A stretch of 64,000 nucleotides of DNA from Myxococcus guangdongensis (GCF_024198255.1 NZ_JAJVKW010000001.1:248001-312000), one strand, 5' to 3'. Positions 25,982 to 35,357 are shown, counted from the stretch's first letter. Notes: generated from the letters alone by a model not told the origin. Translations and numbers: made by a program.

Positions 25982-28726
25982 ATGCCCTGTGTCCGAGAGG
26001 TGCGGCTCTCGTTGTTGCTGTGCGTGGTGCTGGTGGCGAGCGTGGCGCGGGCCCAGTCACCGGGCTCGTTCGTGAACTGGGAGCATCCCCACGTCCACCC
26101 GCTGGAGCTGACGCCGGACGGCACGCGCCTGCTCGCGGTGAACACGGCGGACAACCGCCTCATGGTGTTCTCCGTGACGGGCGGCACGCCGGTGCTCACA
26201 GCCTCCATCCCGGTGGGCCTGGACCCCGTGTCCGTGCGCGCCCGGAGCAACACCGAGGCCTGGGTGGTCAACCATGTCTCCGACAGCGTCAGCATCGTGG
26301 ACCTCACCACGCTCAACGTGCGGGCCACCCTCCCCACGGATGACGAACCCGCGGACGTCATCTTCGCGGGCGCTCCTCAGCGCGCGTTCATCTCCTGCTC
26401 CCAGGTCAACCGCGTGCTGGTGCTGGACCCGGCCAATCCGCTCGCCACGCCCACGCGACTGGCGCTGCTCGGAGAGGAGCCGCGCGCGCTCGCCACCAAC
26501 GCGGCGGGCACCCACGTCTACGTCGCCTTCTTCGAGTCCGGCAATCGCAGCACGGTGCTCGGCGGTGGCAACGCGATGGGCGGCGGAGGATTTCCTCCCA
26601 ACGTGGTGAGCGGCGGGCTCGGCCCCTACGGCGGCGTCAACCCTCCCCCCAACGCTGGCAACGCCTTCAACCCGCCCAGGCGCAGTGGCACGCCCGCGCC
26701 TCCTCCCGTGGCGCTCATCGTGAAGAAGAACGCCAGCGGCCAGTGGATGGACGACAACAGCCGGGACTGGACGAGCGTCGTCTCGGGCAGCAACGCCTCC
26801 GCGTCCGGACGACGCCCCGGCTGGGACCTCCCGGACCGCGACGTGGCCATCATCAACGCGTCCACGCTGGCCGTCACGTACGCCAGCGGGACGATGAACC
26901 TGAACATGGCGTTGGCCGTCCACCCGGGCGGCCATGTCGTCGTGGTGGGCACGGACGCGGTGAACGAGGTCCGCTTCGAGCCCAACATCAAGGGCCGCTT
27001 CCTGCGCGTGCTCGCCGCCGCGTTCGACCCGAACAATCCCTCCGTCGTCTCCCGCTTCGACCTCAATCCGCACCTGACGTACACCACGGGCACCGTGCCG
27101 CAGGCGACGCGGCGGCTCGCGATGGGAGACCCGCGGGGGCTCGCCTGGAACGTGGACGGCAGCCGCGTCTACATCACCGGCATGGGCTCCAACAACGTCG
27201 CCGTCATGGACGACGCGGGCGGCCGGATCACCCAGGTGACGGTGGGCGAGGGCCCCACGGGCGTGGTGCTCTCCGGGACGCGGCTCTACGTGCTCAACAA
27301 GTTCGCCGCGAGCATCTCACTGGTCGACACCACCTCGAACACCGAGGTGGCGCGGGTGCCGTTCTTCGACCCCTCCCCTGGCGCCATCAAGGTGGGCCGC
27401 AGGCACCTCTATGACACGCACACGGGCTCGGGCCTCGGACACGTGTCGTGCGCGTCGTGCCACATCGATGGCCGGCTCGACCGGCTCGCGTGGGACCTGG
27501 GAGACCCCGCCGGCGAGATGAAGGCCGTCACCGGACAGAACCTGGGCATGGGCATCCCCGGGCTCACGTCGAACTTCCAGCCGTGGCACGCGATGAAGGG
27601 CCCGATGACCACGCAGACGCTCCAGGACCTCATCGGCAAGGAGCCCCTGCACTGGCGCGGAGACCGCGCGGGCATCGAGGAGTTCAACGGCGCCTTCGTC
27701 AGCCTCCAGGGGGACGACACGCAGCTCACCGTCATCGAGATGCAGCAGTTCGAGGACTTCCTCGCGACGCTCACCTTCCCGCCCAACCCCTTCCGGAACC
27801 TCGACAACTCGCTGCCCACGAGCCTGCCCTTGCCCGGGCACTTCACCACGGGGCGCTTCGGCGCCGCGGGGCAGCCGCTGCCCAACGGGAACGCGGTGAA
27901 CGGCCTGCGCATCTATCGGCCCCCGCGCCTGCTGGACTCAGGCGTCTTCGCCTGCTCGACGTGTCACACCCTGCCCACGGGCCTGGGCGCGGACGTGCGA
28001 TGGAACGGGAGCCAGTTCCTGCCCGTCAACGCGGGGCCCAACGGCGAGCGTCACACGGGGCTCGTCTCCGTGGATGGCTTCACCAACGTGACGATGAAGA
28101 TTTCGCAGCTGCGCAACCTCTACGAGAAGGTCGGCATGGAGTTCACCCAGACGTCGAACCTGGCGGGCTTCGGCTTCTCGCACGACGGCAGCGTGGACTC
28201 CATCGCGCGCTTCATCACCGAGCCGGTGTTCACGCTCCAGAGCGACCAGGAGGTCGCGGACATGGTGGCGTTCATGCTGGCCTTCTCCGGCTCGGACCTG
28301 CCCAAGGGCTCCACGACGACGGTGGCGGAGCCGCCCGGGCCGGACAGCAAGGACACGCACGCGGCGGTGGGCCGGCAGGTGACGCTGACCACGGCGAGCC
28401 CCACGCCCGCGCAGGCGAGCACCCTGGCCTCGTTCCAGGCCCTCGCCGACAGCGGCAAGGTGGGCCTGGTGGCGAAGGGCAACCAGGGTGGCATCGCGCG
28501 CGGCGCCACCTACGTGGGCGGAGGGCTGTTCCAGTCCGACCGCCTGGCGGAGACCGTCACCGCGGCGCAGCTCCAGACGATGGCGCTGCCCGGCAACGAG
28601 CTGACGTACACCGTGGTGCCCAAGGGCTCGGAGGTGCGCATCGGCATCGACCGGGACCTGGACGGCATCTTCGACCGCGATGAGCTGGACCGGGGAACCC
28701 GGCCCGATGACCCGCTGAGCCGATAG
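25982..28726 (+). CDS. exported beta-propeller protein with two haem c (CXXCH) motifs
   Basis: The ATG at 25982 follows GGGAGG; an ATG at 25949 is also in frame. The 914-residue product has a signal peptide (SLLLCVVLVASVARAQ). An N-terminal YVTN-type propeller (about 30-460; ELTPDGTRLLAVNTADN, VYITGMGSNNVAVMDD) is followed by two haem c sites, CASCH near 490 and CSTCH near 658. A Ca-binding-like DRDLDGIFDRDE motif lies near the C-terminus. The order resembles MauG/cytochrome c peroxidase-like modules fused to a propeller. It is probably a periplasmic or surface redox protein; the substrate is unknown. Maturation would need a cytochrome c assembly system. Confidence 0.82.
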   Translation: MPCVREVRLSLLLCVVLVASVARAQSPGSFVNWEHPHVHPLELTPDGTRLLAVNTADNRLMVFSVTGGTPVLTASIPVGLDPVSVRARSNTEAWVVNHVSDSVSIVDLTTLNVRATLPTDDEPADVIFAGAPQRAFISCSQVNRVLVLDPANPLATPTRLALLGEEPRALATNAAGTHVYVAFFESGNRSTVLGGGNAMGGGGFPPNVVSGGLGPYGGVNPPPNAGNAFNPPRRSGTPAPPPVALIVKKNASGQWMDDNSRDWTSVVSGSNASASGRRPGWDLPDRDVAIINASTLAVTYASGTMNLNMALAVHPGGHVVVVGTDAVNEVRFEPNIKGRFLRVLAAAFDPNNPSVVSRFDLNPHLTYTTGTVPQATRRLAMGDPRGLAWNVDGSRVYITGMGSNNVAVMDDAGGRITQVTVGEGPTGVVLSGTRLYVLNKFAASISLVDTTSNTEVARVPFFDPSPGAIKVGRRHLYDTHTGSGLGHVSCASCHIDGRLDRLAWDLGDPAGEMKAVTGQNLGMGIPGLTSNFQPWHAMKGPMTTQTLQDLIGKEPLHWRGDRAGIEEFNGAFVSLQGDDTQLTVIEMQQFEDFLATLTFPPNPFRNLDNSLPTSLPLPGHFTTGRFGAAGQPLPNGNAVNGLRIYRPPRLLDSGVFACSTCHTLPTGLGADVRWNGSQFLPVNAGPNGERHTGLVSVDGFTNVTMKISQLRNLYEKVGMEFTQTSNLAGFGFSHDGSVDSIARFITEPVFTLQSDQEVADMVAFMLAFSGSDLPKGSTTTVAEPPGPDSKDTHAAVGRQVTLTTASPTPAQASTLASFQALADSGKVGLVAKGNQGGIARGATYVGGGLFQSDRLAETVTAAQLQTMALPGNELTYTVVPKGSEVRIGIDRDLDGIFDRDELDRGTRPDDPLSR

Positions 28727-28729
28727 CGT

Positions 28730-30148
28730 CTACAGGGATTCGGCCACGCCCGGAGGACACGAAAACGACGCCGGCACGGACCAGAGCTGCTCCAGGCCGG
28801 TGTCATCGATGGCGGGGAAGAACACGCGGCTGCCCGCGCGAACGAAGGGCTCGGGCCCCAGCCCGAGCACCGCCGGGACGTCGACCTGCGCGAGCTGTCC
28901 CGTCGTCGCCGGCGTGCCTCGCGTGAACCAGGGCCGCGGGGCCGTGCCGTCCCGTGAGCCGGTGAAGAGGACGGCCCCCGAGCCCGTGGCGAACACGGGT
29001 GAAGAGGAGGTGTCACCGCGATGCAGTGAGCGGAAGAGCTCCTGGGTCCCCGCGGCCGTGCCGTTCGTCACCCAGAGCCGCACGTCGTCGGGCACGGGAC
29101 TCAGGCCGTTGAGGCCGACCGAGAAATACAGCGAGTCTCCGGAGGCCGTGGTCCGCAGCACCTCGGGGAGCTGGTCCGGGTTGTCGCGCGGCAGTGTGGC
29201 GACGAGCGTCCTTCCACCGCCACTCAGCGAGAGCCCGTAGAGCTGCGCAGCCTGGGCCACGTACACCTTCGAGCCCAGCCCTCCCACCAGGCGGACGCGC
29301 TGGCCGAAGGTGTCCAGTCGGAGCGTGCCCGCGGCCGTGCCATTCGTCCTCCACACCTCGTGGTTCGCCCCGTCGAGAAGAACGAACAGCCCCTGGCCCT
29401 CCGCGTGTCCCACCTGCTCGATGCCCACGGGGCCCGCGTCCAGTTGCTTGAGGGGCGTGGTCCCCTCCTTCGTGCCGTCCGTGCGCCACAGCGTCGTGGC
29501 CGCGCCTTGCGAGCGGAAGAACAACAGCGCATCGCCGACGCGCAGGGTCCTTTCGAAGGAGAGCCCCAGGACCCCCGGGAGGTTCGAGAGAAGCACCGTC
29601 CCCGCGCTCGTCCCATCCGAGCTCCACAGCGCCGGGCCTCCCGAGGCGCCCAGGTGGAAGAAGACCAGCCGGCCGTGGATGCCTGTCACGGCGCGCAGCG
29701 CGGGGCCGTTGAAGTCCGGCGTGAAGGCCTTGACGAAGCGGGTTCCCGCCGACGTCCCGTCACTGGTCCACAGCTGGACCATTCCCGTCGCCGTGTCGGC
29801 GAGCTGGAAGAAGAGCGTGTTGCCCACCGCCGCCGGAGTGCCCTCCGCGAAGACTCCCGCGGGGAAGGCCCGCACCTGGACGGTGCCCGCCTCGGTGCCA
29901 TCGCTTCGCCACAACACCAAGCCACCCCCGGGCGCGGCGAGCGTGAAGTAGAGCGTCCCCTGGACGTCGGTGAGGCCGTCCAGGTGAGTGAAGCTGGAGG
30001 CCCCCGGTGGATTGACCACCCGCGTCCTCGAGGCCACACCGGGCGGGCAGGCCTGGGCCGTCACGTCATGAGACTCCACCGCGAGTCCCCCGCAGCCCAT
30101 GGCCATCAAAGCCATCCACCCCAGGGCACCACCATTCCTGACACGCAT
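28730..30148 (-). CDS. ELWxxDGT-repeat lipoprotein
   Basis: From the ATG at 30148 the 472-residue protein has a short lipoprotein signal (ALMAMGCGG). At least six ELWxxDGT-type repeats follow: VLWRSDGTEAGT, QLWTSDGTSAGT, ALWSSDGTSAGT, TLWRTDGTKEGT, EVWRTNGTAAGT and RLWVTNGTAAGT, about 50 residues apart. This spacing is the hallmark of the myxobacterial hyperconserved DGT-repeat beta-propeller proteins. No enzyme domain is present, so a surface or structural role is presumed. It converges on the haem/propeller gene with three bases between the stops. Confidence 0.85.
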   Translation of the reverse strand: MRVRNGGALGWMALMAMGCGGLAVESHDVTAQACPPGVASRTRVVNPPGASSFTHLDGLTDVQGTLYFTLAAPGGGLVLWRSDGTEAGTVQVRAFPAGVFAEGTPAAVGNTLFFQLADTATGMVQLWTSDGTSAGTRFVKAFTPDFNGPALRAVTGIHGRLVFFHLGASGGPALWSSDGTSAGTVLLSNLPGVLGLSFERTLRVGDALLFFRSQGAATTLWRTDGTKEGTTPLKQLDAGPVGIEQVGHAEGQGLFVLLDGANHEVWRTNGTAAGTLRLDTFGQRVRLVGGLGSKVYVAQAAQLYGLSLSGGGRTLVATLPRDNPDQLPEVLRTTASGDSLYFSVGLNGLSPVPDDVRLWVTNGTAAGTQELFRSLHRGDTSSSPVFATGSGAVLFTGSRDGTAPRPWFTRGTPATTGQLAQVDVPAVLGLGPEPFVRAGSRVFFPAIDDTGLEQLWSVPASFSCPPGVAESL

Positions 30149-30272
30149 GTCCGCTCCTTCCGAGGCCAGCGGCGGAAGGTAGGGATTGAGGCCCGGCTCC
30201 TCAAGTGCGCCCGAAGGTGTGGGACCCGTCGCGGTGGGACTCCGAGCAGTCAGCGCATCAGGACCAGGGCCC

Positions 30273-30644
30273 TCAGCTGTCGCGGTACGTCCGCCAGAGC
30301 TCGCCGCCCATGCTCTCGAGCTGGACCGGGACATCGGGCGCCGAAATCCCACGGCGGGCGTCGAGCCTGTTGAGCACCCGGATGATGATGTCCCGCATGT
30401 CGCCGTCGCCGAGGGGGAACACGCCGCCACCATAGGCCGCGAGGTCGACGCTCGGGTCATGGAGGAGTTGCCGCAAGCCCAGCAGCAACCAGGGCAGGTC
30501 GCCCGAGGCCTGTGCACCGTAGCGCATCGTCTCGATGTAGCTGTCGAGCTCACCGAGGTCTTCGGGCATCTCGGAGTGGTCGACGAAGTAGGTCAGGGTG
30601 ACCTGGCCCAGATGGTAGCGAAGCATCGCGGTGCAGACCTTCAT
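30273..30644 (-). CDS. small hypothetical protein, immunity-like size
   Basis: The 123-residue, acidic, soluble product (starting MKVCTAMLRYHLGQVTLTYF) has no signal peptide and no motif I recognise. The mix of helices and aromatic residues is typical of small immunity proteins. It ends with LWRTYRDS. The SUKH-type gene is 54 bases upstream on the same strand, so the two may be co-transcribed. The call rests on an intact frame, codon use like its neighbours and spacing. The toxin-immunity idea is inference. Confidence 0.55.
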   Translation of the reverse strand: MKVCTAMLRYHLGQVTLTYFVDHSEMPEDLGELDSYIETMRYGAQASGDLPWLLLGLRQLLHDPSVDLAAYGGGVFPLGDGDMRDIIIRVLNRLDARRGISAPDVPVQLESMGGELWRTYRDS

Positions 30645-30698
30645 GGGACTCCCCCGTTGGCGCGGCGGGGAGCCCCCGCACGCGCCTGGCGCCGAGGA

Positions 30699-31241
30699 CT
30701 ACGCCTCCGCGTAGGTCTCGATGAAGTCGTCGATGACCTTGACGATGTGGGTCGAGAAGTCGCGGAAGTCCTCCGCGTCGGCCTCGCCCTCGGGGAGGCT
30801 GAAGGCCTCGTCATGGCTGTACGCGACGACGGCCAGCTCGCCTTCCGCGGAGCGGGCGCGCGGGTTGAAGCACCAGAAGTTCTCCACCGAGTCGTCATCG
30901 CGACGCTGGAAGAACAGGGCCTGGTTGATGGCGTCCGCGACCTCGGAGTCGTCGCCGTCCACGGCGTCCGAAGGGTCCGGCGCGGCGGCGCGCAGCAGCC
31001 CCGGCTCCTCCATCCCGATGAGCTCCTGCCCGCCATACTCCACCTTGAAGGTGCCGAGCGTGGTGATGAAGCGCACGTAGCTGGGGGGCAGCTTCAGCTT
31101 GTACTTCGCCTCCAGCCCCGCCACCGCCTCGGCGTCCACCGGCGCGGAGAACTCCACGGACATGCCCTCCTTCGTCTCCACGAAGGACTTCAGCCGCTCC
31201 ACCGCCTGCGTCACCGTTCCCTCATTCGACTGCGTCGCCAT
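30699..31241 (-). CDS. SMI1/KNR4 (SUKH) family protein
   Basis: From the ATG at 31241 the 180-residue acidic protein carries the SUKH pattern: AEAVAGLEAKYKLKLPPSYV, followed by FITTLGTF and a later EFSLPEG-like region (RDFSTHIVKVIDDF at the end). SUKH proteins act as immunity factors for contact-dependent and polymorphic toxins, and some are general scaffolds. No toxin gene is adjacent in this window, so this would be an orphan immunity protein or a cellular SUKH member. Confidence 0.82.
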   Translation of the reverse strand: MATQSNEGTVTQAVERLKSFVETKEGMSVEFSAPVDAEAVAGLEAKYKLKLPPSYVRFITTLGTFKVEYGGQELIGMEEPGLLRAAAPDPSDAVDGDDSEVADAINQALFFQRRDDDSVENFWCFNPRARSAEGELAVVAYSHDEAFSLPEGEADAEDFRDFSTHIVKVIDDFIETYAEA

Positions 31242-31341
31242 GCTTGCTCCGACCACGAGCCAGGAAGATGCCTGGTGCACCGACGCTATCCGCCGCCACT
31301 TGCCCTGTCATGCGGCCCGACACCTCCCGCACCATCGGAAT

Positions 31342-32676
31342 TCAAGAATCGATGGGATACCGTTCCCGCAGCTCGGCCCACAAGGCTTCGGAGAGCCCCC
31401 AGGGGCCACAGACGAGCCGCCGCAGTTGGGGGAAGCGGTCGCGATGACGGAGGAGCACGAGCGCGCCCTCGTCCGAGAGGATGGCCCCGGTCAGGTCGAG
31501 CACCTCGAGCTGGGAGGCGTGCTTCATGCGGACCAGCTCGCGACACAGCACATCGCCGAACTCGCAGTTGTGCAGCTCGAGCTGACGCAGGGCGGGCAGC
31601 CCGTCGGCGTCGAGGAGCGGCGCCAGGTCTTCTGGGGTCCACGCGATGTACCACGCGTATTGGAAGTCGACGTGCAGTCTCTCGAGTCGCGGGAGCCGGG
31701 CGTCTCGCAAGAGCTGGAGCCCGCTCCCCTTGGGCACCGGCGCGCGCTTCCATTGCGACAGGTCCGAGGGACCACAGGGCGTGAGGCCCAGCCAATGGAG
31801 CGACAGCTCACGCAGCTCCGAGTGCTCGACGTGCTCCGTGGGGAGCTCCGCCATGGGGAGCACGAGTGTCTGGAGCACTGGGTACAGGGACAGCAGGCGC
31901 GCGAGGGAGCCGAGCTGGACCCAGCGAATGCTCTCCTTCCCGCTGGGACTGGAGAACGACAGGCGCCAGTCACGCAACGTGGGCCGCGGGCCCGCACGCT
32001 CCAGCGTCTGGAGGAGCGCGTCGAAGGAGCTCTCCCCGCGCGCGAGGAGTTGGACGTCGAGCGTCTCGAGCCGCGCGGCCTCGGAGTCCCCGAGCGCGAT
32101 GTCCAACAACTCGAGCCCCGCGTGGGGACGGGAGAGGTCCTGGACGTCCAGTGAGAGCCCGAGCACTCGCGTGCCCTGCCGTTGTAGCTGGAGCTCATCA
32201 TCGGAGATGACGTCCCAGTAGTTCTTCCGGTCGACGAGGAGTTGCTCCAGAGAGGGAGCAAGACCGGCCTGACGAATCTCCTCGAGGAGCAGCGGGAGCT
32301 CCACCTCGGAGCCCGTGAAGTCCACGAGCAGGCGCAGCGCACGAACGGGTTCGTGACGGACGAGTCGTGCGTAGACGCCACGGGCGCGGCGTGCGTCCAG
32401 CGTGACGTGGTCGACAAACCCCCGTGAGAACACGGCATCCCCCGGGAGCAACCCGAGCTCCGCGAGCCATGACGCCTGGTGTTCGGCGAGCAACGCGGCC
32501 TCTTCCTCCCGGAGCCGAGCGGGAGACTGCGCCCCAGCGCGGGCGAGCGCGCACTGCACTTCGATGAACGCGCCCCGAGGGTCACCCCGTCCAAGCAGCC
32601 TCCGAGCGAGACGAAGACGAACGGTGTCTGTCTCATCGGAGGCGAGCGCCGCCAGGTCGTCGGGAGAGAACCTCAC
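31342..32676 (-). CDS. TIGR02996-type repeat protein
   Basis: From a GTG at 32676 (another in-frame GTG lies at 32715) the product is 444 residues. The N-terminus has the TIGR02996 pattern, an RLARRLLGRGDPRGAFIEVQ motif near residues 20-40. The remainder is leucine-rich (LRELSLHWLGL, LERLHVDFQ, LRQLELHNCEFGD, LEVLDLTGA), like irregular LRR units. This family is abundant in myxobacteria and planctomycetes; its function is unknown. It is cytosolic by sequence. A second member starts at 62544. Confidence 0.78.
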   Translation of the reverse strand: MRFSPDDLAALASDETDTVRLRLARRLLGRGDPRGAFIEVQCALARAGAQSPARLREEEAALLAEHQASWLAELGLLPGDAVFSRGFVDHVTLDARRARGVYARLVRHEPVRALRLLVDFTGSEVELPLLLEEIRQAGLAPSLEQLLVDRKNYWDVISDDELQLQRQGTRVLGLSLDVQDLSRPHAGLELLDIALGDSEAARLETLDVQLLARGESSFDALLQTLERAGPRPTLRDWRLSFSSPSGKESIRWVQLGSLARLLSLYPVLQTLVLPMAELPTEHVEHSELRELSLHWLGLTPCGPSDLSQWKRAPVPKGSGLQLLRDARLPRLERLHVDFQYAWYIAWTPEDLAPLLDADGLPALRQLELHNCEFGDVLCRELVRMKHASQLEVLDLTGAILSDEGALVLLRHRDRFPQLRRLVCGPWGLSEALWAELRERYPIDS

Positions 32677-32787
32677 GCGCGGGAGTGTACGCGCGAAGCG
32701 AGCAGGGCAAAACACACCGGTGCCCTGGAAGGCCGGGGACGCAAGGCAGGACGCCCGAGGTCCCCGGCCCGGTGCACGGCTCAGGCG

Positions 32788-33138
32788 CTAGTTACACGCG
32801 TCGCTGCACTGCGCGAGCTGACAGCCGTAGCTGGCCGCCTTCGCGTCGGCGTCCTGGCGCGCGAACCGGCACGCCTTCTTGCAGCCCCCCAGGAACGTGG
32901 TGGAGCCGAAGCCGACGACGTTGCAGGTACCGCCGCTCGCGGTGACGCCCGAGCAGGTCGTCTTGCAGTTGCGCGCGAACGCCTCGACGGGTCTGTCCTC
33001 GGACGAGACGTCATCCGAGACAGGGGGTTGCGACGTCTCACCCGCGGGGACTTCGGGGGCCTCCGTGCCGGGGCCGCAGCCCATGAAACCAGAACCCAGC
33101 ACGGCGAGGATGGCCAGCCAAACGACATGTCGCTTCAT
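32788..33138 (-). CDS. small Cys-rich lipoprotein
   Basis: The 116-residue product has a lipoprotein signal ending GFMGC, then a Pro/Ser/Glu-rich spacer. The C-terminal region holds eight Cys (NCKTTC, GTCN, GGCKKAC, YGCQLAQCSDACN), enough for four disulfides. Such short Cys-rich lipoproteins are common in myxobacteria and have no assigned role. RBS-like GGAG lies upstream of the ATG. The protein would be anchored in the outer or inner membrane. Confidence 0.72.
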   Translation of the reverse strand: MKRHVVWLAILAVLGSGFMGCGPGTEAPEVPAGETSQPPVSDDVSSEDRPVEAFARNCKTTCSGVTASGGTCNVVGFGSTTFLGGCKKACRFARQDADAKAASYGCQLAQCSDACN

Positions 33139-33195
33139 GACAGCTCCTTCAAGCCTTCCTGAGGGGACAACCGCATCCAGGAGGCGAGGAATTGT

Positions 33196-33774
33196 CTAGA
33201 TATCCTCGCGCGACCCGTCAACGCGTTCGGCCACCGATGTGTTTGTCATTGATGCACGTTTGTGAGAGCCCGAGAGAACGAGCGGCTGCGGGGTGTGCGG
33301 TGCGGGGCGTGGGCTCTCCCGCCGTCGGACGTAGAGCGTCTTGTGCACGCGGGCGACGGCCTCGCCCGCGGCGTCGAGGATCTCCAGCGTCCGTCGAGGT
33401 TCGAACTTCTCCCCGCCCTTCGTCTTCTCGCGAATCTCCTCGAGCTGCGCGTCGCTCCAGTCGAACACGGCGGTGACAGTGCCCCGCGCGGGCTTGAGGA
33501 ACTCGATGCTCGCCGCCTTGTCCCAGATGACGTAGCCGCGTCCGAGCAGCGGAATCAGCAGCAGCGCGTAGTGAGGGTCACACATCGCATAGAGGCTCCC
33601 GCCGAAGTGGGACCCGAAGGCGTTGGCGTTGTAGAAGCGCTGGCGCAGGCGCACCGTCGCGCTGCGCCAGCGGGGGTCGACCTCCTCGACGGCGATGCCA
33701 GTGCCCCAATAGGGAGGCCAGACACGCATCGCCGCCTTGAAGAGTCTCGGGCCGCGGAAGATGACGGAGCTCAT
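33196..33774 (-). CDS. DUF4442 hotdog-fold protein (thioesterase-like)
   Basis: From the ATG at 33774 the 192-residue protein shows the DUF4442 signature (RFYNANAFGSHFGGSLYAMC) and a PxxKPARGTVTAVFDW-like strand typical of hotdog-fold acyl-CoA thioesterases. The catalytic acid is not obvious, as usual in this subfamily. A role in acyl-CoA or acyl-carrier turnover is inferred from the fold only. The protein is soluble, without a signal peptide. A longer upstream frame exists but lacks family similarity. Confidence 0.8.
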   Translation of the reverse strand: MSSVIFRGPRLFKAAMRVWPPYWGTGIAVEEVDPRWRSATVRLRQRFYNANAFGSHFGGSLYAMCDPHYALLLIPLLGRGYVIWDKAASIEFLKPARGTVTAVFDWSDAQLEEIREKTKGGEKFEPRRTLEILDAAGEAVARVHKTLYVRRRESPRPAPHTPQPLVLSGSHKRASMTNTSVAERVDGSREDI

Positions 33775-34116
33775 GCCCGACACTCTGCCCACGGAGGCAT
33801 CCGCCGCGCGATTACCCGGGACGTCATGACGCCCCCTCGAAAGCGTCAGGGAGGATCCGAAGGGAGCTCCCCAATCTCGGGCCAGGGGATCACCATGGCC
33901 ACATCGGCGCACTCTCACATGCGTTGCAGGTGTGCGTGGAGTCCTTCAGGACTTGACGTGCGAATTCCACACATCTGATTCAAACAGGACCTCCTGGCGT
34001 TTGACAACCTGCGCCTCCAGCCGCGCAGCGGATGCGCCCCCTTGAGCGATTGCGTCAGTCGCTGGCCGTGTCTGTTGGAAGATGACAGAGTCAGGGACTC
34101 CGGAAAGGAGCTGTAC
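33775..34116. other. 342-base intergenic stretch, no gene seen
   Basis: Between the divergent DUF4442 and small secreted-protein genes I see no convincing frame. It holds the perfect dyad AGTCCT-TC-AGGACT (33940-33953) and a TTGACA-like hexamer near 34001, so promoters for one or both genes are likely here. Confidence 0.4.
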
Positions 34117-34362
34117 ATGTCTTTCACGTGGATGCGATTCCTCGGAGTCCCGCTTGCCGCATCGACCTTGTGGGCCCCTCCCGCGCTGGCGGACACCTGC
34201 GAGGAACAATACGCCTACTGCTATTACCTGGCCTCACTGGAGGGGGACGAACGCGCTCGCGACGCGAAGCAGAACGACTGTGACAACGAATATGGGGTAT
34301 GCACCTCACAGCCCCCTGGCGGGTTGGCGCCCCCGGCGGAATTGGCCACGAGCGCGGAGTAG
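34117..34362 (+). CDS. small secreted four-cysteine protein
   Basis: The ATG at 34117 follows AAAGGAG six bases upstream. The 81-residue product has a signal peptide (RFLGVPLAASTLWAPPALA) and a mature part with four Cys in a paired pattern (DTCEEQYAYC, then NDCDNEYGVC) separated by a charged helix. The spacing suggests a helical hairpin held by two disulfides. The tail is Pro/Ala-rich. No family is recognised. Confidence 0.62.
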   Translation: MSFTWMRFLGVPLAASTLWAPPALADTCEEQYAYCYYLASLEGDERARDAKQNDCDNEYGVCTSQPPGGLAPPAELATSAE

Positions 34363-34426
34363 AACCCGGGCCGCCTCGCGCCGCGAAATAGACGGCGGTC
34401 CGCGGCATGCCTCCGCCCTGGACCGC

Positions 34427-34660
34427 CTACCTGCGCCGCCGCAGACGCCGCGCGAGGAGGAACCCCAGGGAGACCACCGCCACGCAGGTGCCCAACGGGC
34501 GGACCATCGTCCCGATTCCGCCGGCGACGCCCGCAGTGAAGCCGAGCAATGACAGCCAGGTGGCGATGCACAGGGGACACTTCGGGAGGAGCGCGGCCAG
34601 CAGCCCCAGGACCAGCGACACGCCCGGCACGCGTCTGGCCGCCGCGCGGTCAGCGCCCAT
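34427..34660 (-). CDS. small membrane protein with CxxC motif (MerC-like)
   Basis: The 77-residue protein has two hydrophobic segments (LVLGLLAALLPKCPLCIATW and TCVAVVSLGFLLA) and an arginine-rich cytosolic tail. The CPLC motif at the membrane edge recalls MerC-type metal or redox membrane proteins, though homology is not certain. Its start overlaps the end of the DUF899 gene by 11 bases on the same strand, so the two are coupled. DUF899 proteins have a thioredoxin-like fold, which makes a redox partnership plausible. Confidence 0.65.
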   Translation of the reverse strand: MGADRAAARRVPGVSLVLGLLAALLPKCPLCIATWLSLLGFTAGVAGGIGTMVRPLGTCVAVVSLGFLLARRLRRRR

Positions 34661-35357
34661 ACTGGTCCCGCAAACGGACCCAGCTCATCGAGAAGGACAG
34701 CCCGTCCTCGTCGCGCCCCTTCGGCACGAAGTCGAGCAACTGATAGGTGGCGTTGGCGACCTCGATGCCTCGCCCGTAGGTGCCGTAGGTGTGGAACACG
34801 TCGCCGCGCGCGTCCTTCGCGAAGACGCTGAACCCCGGCATCTCCGTGTCGGAGTGTTTCAGCGGTTCGTAGTTGTAGACGGCTTCGCCGCTCGCCAGCG
34901 CTTCCGGAGGGAAGGACACGTTGAAGTCGAAGTTGAAGCCGCTCGTCTGGGACGACACCCACGGGAAGCTCCACCCCATCCTTCGCTGGAACGCCTGGAG
35001 CTTGGACAACGGTGCACGGGAGACCGCCGTGAAACGGACGTCGCGTTGAGCCAGGTGCTCGACGGCGCCGTTGAAGGAGTCCGCCCAGAAGGAGCAGCTC
35101 TTACAACCAACCTCCCACTCCGGAGCGAACATGAAGTGGTAGACGATGAGCTGGCTCTGCCCTTCGAAGAGCTGTGACAGCGTCCTCGGTCCATCGGCGC
35201 TGTCGAACGTGTAGGGCTCCGTCACTCGCAGCCACGGCAGGATTCGACGCTCGGCGCTCAATTCATCGTGCATCCGGGTCAGCGCCTTCTCCTTCGCCAG
35301 CAGCGCCTTGCGCGCGGCCAGCCACTCACTCTTCGACTCCATCAGGTTCTGGGGCAT
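34650..35357 (-). CDS. DUF899 thioredoxin-like protein
   Basis: The 235-residue protein starts at the ATG at 35357 after GAGGAGGGG. It has the DUF899 thioredoxin-like core: LIVYHFMFAPEWEVGCKSCSFWADSF near residues 100-125 (shown in part), with the CKSC redox pair. Later motifs are FPWVSSQTSGFNFDF and VFHTYGTYGRG, the usual family end. Enzymatic activity is unknown, and related proteins are annotated as dithiol-disulfide isomerases. The divergent HTH regulator and the coupled CxxC membrane protein form its neighbourhood. Confidence 0.85.
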   Translation of the reverse strand: MPQNLMESKSEWLAARKALLAKEKALTRMHDELSAERRILPWLRVTEPYTFDSADGPRTLSQLFEGQSQLIVYHFMFAPEWEVGCKSCSFWADSFNGAVEHLAQRDVRFTAVSRAPLSKLQAFQRRMGWSFPWVSSQTSGFNFDFNVSFPPEALASGEAVYNYEPLKHSDTEMPGFSVFAKDARGDVFHTYGTYGRGIEVANATYQLLDFVPKGRDEDGLSFSMSWVRLRDQYGR

